7,143 nt of DNA from Fidelibacterota bacterium (GTDB taxonomy: Bacteria; Fidelibacterota; UBA2242). How positions within the stretch are numbered: the first letter of the stretch is position 1; each line of letters starts with the position of its first letter. The position numbers and the translations under genes are program-made. This document shows positions 1 to 5,555 of the stretch, piece by piece. The notes beneath the pieces were generated by a model that was not told the DNA's origin, did not search any database, and worked only from the letters and a program-made list of their open reading frames with translations. The stretch is from NCBI GenBank assembly GCA_023133185.1, contig JAGLWX010000120.1:1-7143 (forward strand), in the 5' to 3' direction.

Positions 1-1676
1 GTTTTCGGCATAAACTCACCACCAACTTTCGGGAAAACAATAATGGTAGCAACAATAAGTGCGATAATTACAATAAATACATATTTTTTATGACCTAATG
101 CCCAGTCAAGTAACCGAACATACCATTTTTCGATGGCTTCGATGAAATTTCCAATACCTTCATCTAAATATCTTAATAGTTTATTATCGCTCCTTTTCTT
201 TTCCTTCCCTAAAAGTCTGGATGACATTAACGGAATTAATGTCAGCGCTACAAACAATGAAACCGACAATGAACATACAATTGATACAACCATATCCTTA
301 AACATGACACCGGCGATACCCGGTACAAAAAAGATCGGAACAAATATTGCCAATGTTGTAAGCGTCGATGCGATAATTGCCACACCTACTTCAGTAGTGC
401 CGTCGTCGGATGCAATGCGGATTTCTTTATTCATTTCAAGATGTCGGAAAATGTTTTCCAGAACGACGATAGAATTATCAATTAACAAACCAACGGCGAG
501 CGCTAACCCTGCCATTGAGATAATATTCAGGGTAATACCGATTTGACTCATCACAAAAAATGTAATGATAATTGAAACCGGAATCGAAATTGAGGCTATT
601 AATGAACTTCGAATGTGTCTCAGAAAGAAAAGTAATACTAAAAATGCCAGAAAAAATGCCTGAATAGCTGTATTTGTAAGGTTACTCAAGGATCTCTTGA
701 TAAATTTGGATTGATCCCAGATAATATTAAACTCAATTCCCTGCCCGATCTCTGCAGATATCTTAGGTAATTCCTCTAAAACTGCGGACGCTGTCTGGAC
801 AGTATTCGCATCAGATTGTTTCTGAATGAACATGAAAATCGCAGGTTGATTGTTATTTCGTACAATTTCAGTCTGTTCTTTATATCCATCGATAACCTGA
901 GCAATATTTTTTAAATAGATCGGCGCCCCGTTTTGCACTCCTATGACAGTGTTTCGAATCTGATCAACATTCGTGTATTCACCATAAGTCCTAACCGAAT
1001 ATTCAGCGTATTCATCATCAATCAAACCACCGGGAATTTGAAGATTTTCCATTCCAAGAGTTTGAACAATTGTCTGTAATGCAACACCATGAGCAGCTAA
1101 TTTTCGGGGATCGATTAAAATTCGAATTTGTCGCTCCAAACCACCGGTAGTACCGGCAGAAGCGACGCCGACAATACGTTCGAGAGATGGTTCGATCCGA
1201 TCAGTGACTAACTTACGCAGTTCAGCCATACCCAGTTTATCTGAACTAACTGTTATAAACATAATCGGTTGCATTGAGGGATTAAATGCGAAACACATCG
1301 GTTGAGATGCTTCATCAGGTAAATAATCTCTGACAAAATCAATCATTTTTCGAACATCGATCTCAGCTTGATCCATATCAGTTCCCCAATCGAATTCCAG
1401 CAACAGAGTCGATGAACCTGATTTTGACCAACTGGTTATTTTCTCAAGATTCTCTACTGTTATGACTGTTTTTTCCAAAGGTCGTGTTATAGAATTTTCA
1501 ATATCTTGGGGCCCAACACCTTTGTAATCGGTCATTATACCGATTATGGGTAATGTAATATCCGGATACAGATCAAGTTTCAGTTGTCCGAGGCCAAATA
1601 AACCAAATCCAATCGCAATAATATATATCATCGTAAAGGTAACGCCACGATTTATGGCAACTTTTGATATTTTCAT
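1..1676 (-). CDS. RND-family (AcrB-like, HAE-type) efflux pump, inner-membrane subunit, N-terminal part
   Basis: This is the proton-driven inner-membrane pump of a tripartite drug or hydrophobe exporter. Reading the minus strand from ATG at 1676 gives 558 uninterrupted residues. The C-terminal half (about 450 residues in this family) lies beyond the left edge. Visible parts: TM1 at about residues 12-30 followed by the typical LDLYPDI stretch, a first periplasmic porter region, TM2 (about 336-352), TM3 (359-376), TM4 (385-405) with the signature GLLIDNSIVVLEN, TM5 (432-451), TM6 (462-480), and TM7 (about 531-547) followed by GGEFMPK, a hallmark of RND pumps. The first TM4 proton-relay acid (AcrB D407) is D400. 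The second (AcrB D408) is Asn401. The start is supported by AGGGG at 1688-1684, 7 nt upstream. This SD lies inside the last codons of the fusion-protein gene, whose stop is only 2 bases away, implying coupled translation. The family call is firm. The substrate is unknown. The heavy-metal (CzcA) subfamily is unlikely given the TM4 motif. Confidence 0.96.
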   Translation of the reverse strand, partial: MKISKVAINRGVTFTMIYIIAIGFGLFGLGQLKLDLYPDITLPIIGIMTDYKGVGPQDIENSITRPLEKTVITVENLEKITSWSKSGSSTLLLEFDWGTDMDQAEIDVRKMIDFVRDYLPDEASQPMCFAFNPSMQPIMFITVSSDKLGMAELRKLVTDRIEPSLERIVGVASAGTTGGLERQIRILIDPRKLAAHGVALQTIVQTLGMENLQIPGGLIDDEYAEYSVRTYGEYTNVDQIRNTVIGVQNGAPIYLKNIAQVIDGYKEQTEIVRNNNQPAIFMFIQKQSDANTVQTASAVLEELPKISAEIGQGIEFNIIWDQSKFIKRSLSNLTNTAIQAFFLAFLVLLFFLRHIRSSLIASISIPVSIIITFFVMSQIGITLNIISMAGLALAVGLLIDNSIVVLENIFRHLEMNKEIRIASDDGTTEVGVAIIASTLTTLAIFVPIFFVPGIAGVMFKDMVVSIVCSLSVSLFVALTLIPLMSSRLLGKEKKRSDNKLLRYLDEGIGNFIEAIEKWYVRLLDWALGHKKYVFIVIIALIVATIIVFPKVGGEFMPK

Positions 1677-1678
1677 TA

Positions 1679-2818
1679 TTATTCCCCTGCTTCAATTATT
1701 TCAACCATTGAAGAATCAGATATATTATATTGTCCAATAATTATAATATCTTCCCCGTCGTTTAGACCTGATATTACTTCTGCGTAATTATTGGTTACAA
1801 TATCAGTTTTTATCTGTTGCATTAATGCAACAGAATTCTCTACGATAAAAACATATTTTTTAGTATTTATACGTGTATTAGTTATCTCGCCTCCGAGGTA
1901 TTCAAGCGATGTTTTTTCTATAATCGCATATTTGGGAACAACAAGTACATTTTCATGCTCATCAGTAACAATCTCGACACGCGCAAAACCACCCGGTCTA
2001 AGACGATAATCAGGATTGTCAATAATGATTTCACATTTTAGCGTTCGGGTCATTGGGTTTATTGTCGGATATAGCTTGTTTACTTTACCGGTAAAGACAT
2101 CACCCGGATATGTATTAACAGTAATATTTACTCGTTGATTGGGAATAATCAGTGCAATTTGACTTTCGACTATATCAATGTATATTTTAATTTTATCCAT
2201 TTGAACAATTGTAAAAGCAGGAAATTGCGGACTGGTCTGGTCACCAACATTGTATGTTCGGCTTGAAATAATTCCCGATATAGGCGCTTTGATAAAGCTA
2301 TCATTTAATTGTTCTTTCGCTGATTTCAATCCTGCTTTTAATTGATTTACGGCTGCTTTAGCCGCATCTTTCTGCGTTCTAACAACATCGTATTGAGATT
2401 TACTGACCGCATTTTGATCATATAATTTTTTAATTCTTTTCCATTCTGCTAATGCATTTTCATATTGTGCCTGAATCGATTTTAAGCCCTCTTCAGCCTG
2501 TATAACAGCCTGTTTTATCTTTATATTATCAACAACTGCAAGCAAATCCCCTTCATTAACGAAATCATTAACATCCACTTTCAATTCAGTTATCCGGGTT
2601 GGTATTGTAGAGAATACCCGCACTTCCTGATATGCTTCGAGATTGCCCAAATAAGCAATGTTACGTTCGATATTTGCTCGTTTTACTTTAGTAACCTGAA
2701 CCGGAAATATCCGTTCTTTGTCAACCGATGTAGTTGCTTTTGGTTTATCACAGTTGCTAATTAACAATACAGCTGCAATAGAAATCGTAATTAGTAAATA
2801 TGACCAAATGGATTTCAT
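1679..2818 (-). CDS. RND efflux periplasmic adaptor (AcrA/HlyD-type membrane fusion protein), lipoprotein
   Basis: This is the periplasmic adaptor that joins the RND pump to the TolC-like channel, 379 aa from the chosen start. Residues 1-23 form a lipoprotein-type signal (MKSIWSYLL, hydrophobic core, LLISNC) with Cys23 as likely lipidation site. Asn at -1 is non-canonical. Then come a lipoyl/barrel-sandwich half-motif (about 64-98, with FVNEGDLLAVVD), an alpha-helical hairpin rich in Ala, Gln, Lys and Glu (about 99-173), the second lipoyl half (FIKAPISGIISSR, about 175-190), a beta-barrel domain (about 200-285), and a membrane-proximal domain with the usual VVPKYAI motif and a C-terminal LNDGEDIIIIGQ-type segment. 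The frame also opens at a TTG at 2824, but the SD AGGAG (2829-2825) directly abuts that TTG and stands 6 nt from the ATG at 2818, so ATG is preferred. The upstream tolC-like stop TAG overlaps this SD (TAGGAG). The family assignment is firm. Confidence 0.95.
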   Translation of the reverse strand: MKSIWSYLLITISIAAVLLISNCDKPKATTSVDKERIFPVQVTKVKRANIERNIAYLGNLEAYQEVRVFSTIPTRITELKVDVNDFVNEGDLLAVVDNIKIKQAVIQAEEGLKSIQAQYENALAEWKRIKKLYDQNAVSKSQYDVVRTQKDAAKAAVNQLKAGLKSAKEQLNDSFIKAPISGIISSRTYNVGDQTSPQFPAFTIVQMDKIKIYIDIVESQIALIIPNQRVNITVNTYPGDVFTGKVNKLYPTINPMTRTLKCEIIIDNPDYRLRPGGFARVEIVTDEHENVLVVPKYAIIEKTSLEYLGGEITNTRINTKKYVFIVENSVALMQQIKTDIVTNNYAEVISGLNDGEDIIIIGQYNISDSSMVEIIEAGE

Positions 2819-2827
2819 TTTCAACTC

Positions 2828-4165
2828 CTATAATTGGTTTATTGATTTTTTTAAGTTTGCAAGCGCTACATTATATTCAAACAGTGATTGCTGATAATTC
2901 ATCCTGGCTTGATTAAGCGCCAGATTTGCATTCAAAACGTCCAACTGTGTACTGGCGCCTTCGGAATACATTAGACGAGCCAGACGCTGTGCTTCTTTGG
3001 CTTGCTCGATTGTTTTTTGTTGAGTCTGAACCTTTTCCTGCGCTTCCTTCATTGTAAAAAAGGCGCCTTTAACTTCCAGTTTGATACCGTTAGTTAACGA
3101 CTCCGCCTGGTGATCGCTCTCTTTGATTGCAATTTTTGCCTGTTGAAGTTTGGCAGAATTTTTAAATCCGTTGAAAAGTGGGATATTAATACTGACGGAA
3201 GAATTAAAGGATTTAAAAAAATCATCTCCAACAAATTTAAAATCATCCCGCTGTCCCTGATATTGGTAAGCAGTTCCAAATACGATGGATGGCATGAATG
3301 CAGCTTTTGACATTGATAATTGCCTGTTAGCTATCTGTTTTTGATTGTTCATTATCATCATCTCCGGACGGGTTGATGTGGCAATTTTGATTAATTCGGC
3401 TAATGTTTTTTCCGTTAAATCAGAATATTTTAATTCCATTTCTTCTGTAAAATTCAATTCAGTCGATTCACCGATTCCCATTATCATTCTTAACCGGGAT
3501 TCCGCCAGTCGAAAATTATTTTTGGCTGAGACGACAATTGGTTTCATATTTGCAACTTGAACTTCTGCCCGTAAAATATCAAACTGAGAAGATTTGCCGG
3601 CATTATAAAAATTTTGAACTTGTGCAAGATTTTCCTCGGAAGATTGCAGAGCTTCTTCAGATACGATAATTGCAGATTTAGAAAATAGAACGCCGTAATA
3701 AGCCGATGTCAAATTTGTTAAAATATTTTGTTCGGCTGATTTCAATTGAGACTGTGCAATATTATATCCGATCTTAGATATCTGATACCCATTCCAGATA
3801 ACACCGCTGGTAAACAGAGGCTGATAAATATTAATACCTGAAACAATATTATTTTCAGTGCCCATTTTAAATTTTTGCTGACCGCCCATTGCCGGCGGCA
3901 AATTTAATATCATCGTCGGTAATTCCCAGGCATGTTGAAGACTTGAGAATGCGCTTACTGTTGGTAACAATCCGGCTCTTGATTCGATTATTCGCTGACT
4001 TGATTTATTTACTTCTTCACGAGCCAGTTTAATGCCTGGATTGTTTTCGAGTGTAATTTTTCTGGCAGTCTTCAGGTCCAGATCAAGAGTTTCAGCATAT
4101 AAACTTATAGATAGAGACAACAGCAATATTGCATTAACTAATATTAATATCTTTTTATTTAACAT
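2828..4165 (-). CDS. TolC-like outer membrane efflux protein (OEP family)
   Basis: This is the outer-membrane channel and periplasmic tunnel of the tripartite exporter, 445 aa from the chosen start, the usual TolC/OprM length. A Sec signal peptide covers residues 1-24 (MLNKKIL, Leu/Ile-rich core, cleavage after LYA). Two OEP repeats follow, about 25-215 and 235-440. Each begins with the typical pattern of a short helix and a 'NP' or 'RPE' motif (ARKITLENNPGIKLAREEV and ATSTRPEMMIMNNQ), then long heptad-rich helices and short outer-membrane strands. Near the C-terminus is the family's YSEGASTQLDVLNANLALNQA pattern. The frame has another ATG at 4177, but nothing SD-like precedes it, while GGAG (4175-4172) lies 6 nt before the ATG at 4165, the same spacing as in the next gene. 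It sits 25 nt after the repressor stop and its TAG stop overlaps the adaptor's SD. The family call is certain. It could serve other exporters too. Confidence 0.96.
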   Translation of the reverse strand: MLNKKILILVNAILLLSLSISLYAETLDLDLKTARKITLENNPGIKLAREEVNKSSQRIIESRAGLLPTVSAFSSLQHAWELPTMILNLPPAMGGQQKFKMGTENNIVSGINIYQPLFTSGVIWNGYQISKIGYNIAQSQLKSAEQNILTNLTSAYYGVLFSKSAIIVSEEALQSSEENLAQVQNFYNAGKSSQFDILRAEVQVANMKPIVVSAKNNFRLAESRLRMIMGIGESTELNFTEEMELKYSDLTEKTLAELIKIATSTRPEMMIMNNQKQIANRQLSMSKAAFMPSIVFGTAYQYQGQRDDFKFVGDDFFKSFNSSVSINIPLFNGFKNSAKLQQAKIAIKESDHQAESLTNGIKLEVKGAFFTMKEAQEKVQTQQKTIEQAKEAQRLARLMYSEGASTQLDVLNANLALNQARMNYQQSLFEYNVALANLKKSINQL

Positions 4166-4190
4166 TTGATTCTCCATTATTATTCATAGA

Positions 4191-4775
4191 TCATTTTCCG
4201 ACACCATCAACGAACTGTTTTAAAATCTGATCCGCTAATTTTTTATTAATCGGTGGCGCGTCATCAAAAATGTGGTCTCTTGAAAAAAGATTCATAGTAC
4301 CTATTAATCCATACATAAAAACTTTAACGTCAACATCTGCACTAAAGATGCCCTCGTCTATACCTTGCTGAATGATATCCTGTATTATTTTTTGTTGGCT
4401 TTCAAACATTTTGCGATGATCAAAGTGCATATTCATTTTGACACCACTGGTGAAGATACTATTCATAAAACGACGAATTGTTGTCTGATTCTTTGTGGGC
4501 AGAAACCGGGACATAAGGATAGCCTCTAACTTTTCTAATGCATTTTTATTCGAATTATTAATGCTTTCAAGTTGAGACTGAAATTTCCGGACAACAAACT
4601 CGACGACGCCAACGAATAATTTTTCTTTATCAGAAAAGTAATAATAGATAGCAGGTTTGCTGACGCCGGTTTTTTCTGCGATTAAACGCATAGATGTTCC
4701 GTCATAGCCGAGTTCGCCAAAGCATTCGATGGCTACTCCGATAATTCTTTCTTTAGTATTTTCATTGTGTTTCAT
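4191..4775 (-). CDS. TetR/AcrR-family transcriptional repressor of the efflux operon
   Basis: This is a 194-aa DNA-binding regulator, the typical TetR-family length. Residues 7-55 form the TetR_N helix-turn-helix domain: TKERIIGVAIECFGELGYDGTSMR leads into the recognition unit LIAEKTGVSKPAIYYYF followed by DKEKLF, a near-consensus family signature. The all-helical C-terminal domain (about 60-190) should dimerise and bind an inducer. I cannot infer the ligand. It is the first gene of the operon, followed after 25 nt by the TolC-like gene, so it most likely represses the exporter and itself through the inverted repeat at 4786-4825. The start ATG at 4775 is supported by AAGGAG at 4786-4781 with a 5-nt spacer. 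The regulator class is certain. Repression and autoregulation are inferred from position and operator. Confidence 0.96.
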   Translation of the reverse strand: MKHNENTKERIIGVAIECFGELGYDGTSMRLIAEKTGVSKPAIYYYFSDKEKLFVGVVEFVVRKFQSQLESINNSNKNALEKLEAILMSRFLPTKNQTTIRRFMNSIFTSGVKMNMHFDHRKMFESQQKIIQDIIQQGIDEGIFSADVDVKVFMYGLIGTMNLFSRDHIFDDAPPINKKLADQILKQFVDGVGK

Positions 4776-4780
4776 AGTGT

Positions 4781-4786
4781 CTCCTT
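4781..4786 (-). promoter_or_regulatory. Ribosome binding site of the TetR-family gene, abutting the operator
   Basis: AAGGAG on the minus strand lies 5 nt before the ATG at 4775. Its first base is also the outermost base of the operator inverted repeat, so operator, transcription start and ribosome binding site are compressed into about 50 bp. Confidence 0.85.
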
Positions 4787-4825
4787 ACTTACCGGTCGGT
4801 AATATAACTTACCGACCGGTAAGTA
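4786..4825. promoter_or_regulatory. Double TetR-type operator (perfect 17-bp inverted repeat, 6-bp gap)
   Basis: The arms 4786-4802 and 4809-4825 are exact reverse complements separated by 6 bp. Each arm contains a 14-bp near-palindrome (TTACCGGTCGGTAA at 4789-4802 and TTACCGACCGGTAA at 4809-4822) with 6-bp half-sites TTACCG and CGGTAA. That is the size and symmetry expected for a TetR-family dimer. The two centres are 20 bp apart, close to two helical turns, so two dimers could bind on the same face. The -10 box lies across the gap, and the predicted transcription start falls in the second site. A repressor bound here would block RNA polymerase. Binding by the adjacent TetR protein is inferred. 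Confidence 0.85.
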
Positions 4826-4829
4826 GCAA
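4801..4829 (-). promoter_or_regulatory. Promoter of the tetR-tolC-adaptor-RND operon
   Basis: On the minus strand, -35 TTGCTA (4829-4824) and -10 TATATT (4806-4801) are separated by exactly 17 bp. Transcription would begin near 4794, giving a leader of about 18 nt before the repressor ATG. One operator fills the -35/-10 spacer and the other covers the start site. The prediction rests on sequence match and position only. Confidence 0.75.
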
Positions 4830-5151
4830 GAAATATTTTATTTCCCCCCGCGTTTATAAGATAGCTAAACTGTAACTGTTAATATTTTCTTTTTCCATCA
4901 GGAGCATACTTTCGACAGATTCCTGTATCACCGCAGGAGCGGAGACACAAATGGTTTTATACTACTGAGCATTATAACACTTATCTCAACGCTCCAGTAC
5001 TCCATAAACAGGGATCAACAATCAAGAGTGATTGTTTTACTACTCGTCTCAACGCTACCGCGTGATTATTAACTTTGCGAAAGATTCTTCGGATAACGCG
5101 AAAGATTCAAGTAGATATCGTGAAGTACTATTAGATACCTTTCGCAAAGAT
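4830..5151. other. Non-coding spacer with degenerate short repeats
   Basis: No convincing protein gene lies here on either strand. The stretch holds a 10-bp direct repeat TCTCAACGCT (4984-4993 and 5047-5056), each copy preceded by a similar TTTTA..CTACT block. It also holds a 5-bp-stem hairpin (TCCTG at 4921-4925 with CAGGA at 4934-4938), an 11-bp direct repeat with 21-bp period (5077-5087 and 5098-5108), and an 11-bp inverted repeat (5073-5083 with 5139-5149). I see no clear terminator with a T-run. The repeats may be remnants of a dispersed intergenic repeat or protein-binding sites. Confidence 0.6.
5073..5149. repeat. 21-bp-period direct repeats bounded by an 11-bp inverted repeat
   Basis: GCGAAAGATTC occurs at 5077-5087 and again at 5098-5108, exactly 21 bp apart. 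CTTTGCGAAAG (5073-5083) is the exact reverse complement of CTTTCGCAAAG (5139-5149), so the block can fold on itself or be read as paired binding sites. A third, weaker copy of the 21-bp unit may follow near 5120. No function is assigned. Confidence 0.55.
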
Positions 5152-5280
5152 ACCCTTACGCTTCCTTTCGGCTATGGGGTTCCCGCCCTTCCATAATCTC
5201 TGCTTGCGGGGTTGTACTCTGCAACCAATCTGCCGGGTAATATCGTTCCGGAGCAAGAGTCCTGGAACGAGGGTAAGGGT
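5152..5280 (-). ncRNA. Candidate structured RNA of unknown family, downstream of tRNA-Ser
   Basis: About 71 of 130 bases (5151-5280) are G or C, far above the surrounding AT-rich DNA. Complementary ends can close it: ACCCTTAC (5152-5159) with GTAAGGGT (5273-5280). Inside are further possible helices: CCCGC (5183-5187) with GCGGG (5206-5210), GGTTG (5210-5214) with CAACC (5222-5226) over a 7-nt loop, and CGTTCC (5244-5249) with GGAACG (5264-5269). Together they suggest a multibranched fold. Strand is uncertain because the pairing is symmetrical. Minus is chosen because tRNA-Ser ends 20 nt upstream on that strand. Small reading frames cross the block in several frames but look like by-products of the lack of stops in GC-rich DNA. 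I looked for SRP RNA (GGAA tetraloop followed by AGCAGCC), RNase P, tmRNA and common riboswitch signatures and found none. A structured intergenic repeat is the main alternative. Confidence 0.45.
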
Positions 5281-5300
5281 TGTATTGATGTTGATATGTG

Positions 5301-5387
5301 CGGAGAGACAGGGATTCGAACCCTGGGTACCAGTTAAGATACACACGCTTTCCAAGCGTGCTCCTTCAGCCACTCGGACACCTCTCC
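5301..5387 (-). tRNA. tRNA-Ser (anticodon GGA)
   Basis: This 87-nt class II tRNA reads UCC and UCU codons. The acceptor stem is GGAGAGG (5387-5381) with TCTCTCC (one G-U pair) and a discriminator G, as usual for serine tRNA. The D-arm carries GAGTGGCTGAAGG. The anticodon stem CACGC/GCGTG holds the loop TTGGAAA with GGA as anticodon. A long variable arm (GTATC/GGTAC) follows, and the T-arm is CAGGG-TTCGAAT-CCCTG. The CCA end is not encoded, since the following bases are CAC. No disruption is seen. Confidence 0.97.
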
Positions 5388-5399
5388 AAAAAGCGCCAT

Positions 5400-5428
5400 A
5401 TTTTAAAATATATACATAGAATATCCAA
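5400..5428 (-). promoter_or_regulatory. Promoter of tRNA-Ser
   Basis: On the minus strand, -35 TTGGAT (5428-5423) and -10 TAAAAT (5405-5400) are separated by 17 bp. Transcription would start near 5393, a few bases before the mature 5' end at 5387. This short leader is typical of a tRNA with its own promoter. Between this promoter and the lipoprotein gene (5429-5555) I see only AT-rich DNA. Confidence 0.65.
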
Positions 5429-5555
5429 GGATTAATAGTCCTCTATTTTCTATTTTATTTTGTTGTTGTTTAATAATTGAGAATGGATTTCAAGTCAGAT
5501 TTTTACTTCTTATTCCATACTCATAGCAATAGATCAAAATTTTATAGGAAAAATA

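Noticed and set aside
133..546. Plus-strand open frame of 137 codons
   Set aside because: It is antisense to the conserved RND transmembrane region, which has clear family motifs on the minus strand.
4786..4825. The perfect inverted repeat as an insertion-sequence end, CRISPR repeat or terminator
   Set aside because: It fits a TetR-type operator in size, symmetry and position. It occurs once, has no transposase or spacer array, and lies at the promoter of a TetR gene.
4951..4968. Five-codon plus-strand mini-frame (MVLYY) with GGAG 6 nt upstream
   Set aside because: The spacing is SD-like, but it is tiny, no plus-strand gene follows, and no attenuator structure is seen. Probably chance.
5152..5280. 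SRP (4.5S) RNA beside tRNA-Ser
   Set aside because: SRP RNA is sometimes found near serine tRNA genes, but the required GGAA tetraloop with the following AGCAGCC motif is absent on both strands. The nearest look-alike (CCGAAAGGAAGC) lacks the asymmetric-loop bases.
5131..5419. Open frames of 62 to 81 codons on both strands across the tRNA and GC-rich block
   Set aside because: They run through the tRNA-Ser gene and show no SD, domain or signal. They result from stop-poor GC-rich structured sequence.
5427..5465. Small hairpin (AGGA/TCCT) followed by a T-rich run, as a terminator on the plus strand
   Set aside because: The stem is only 4 bp and no plus-strand gene lies upstream for it to terminate.
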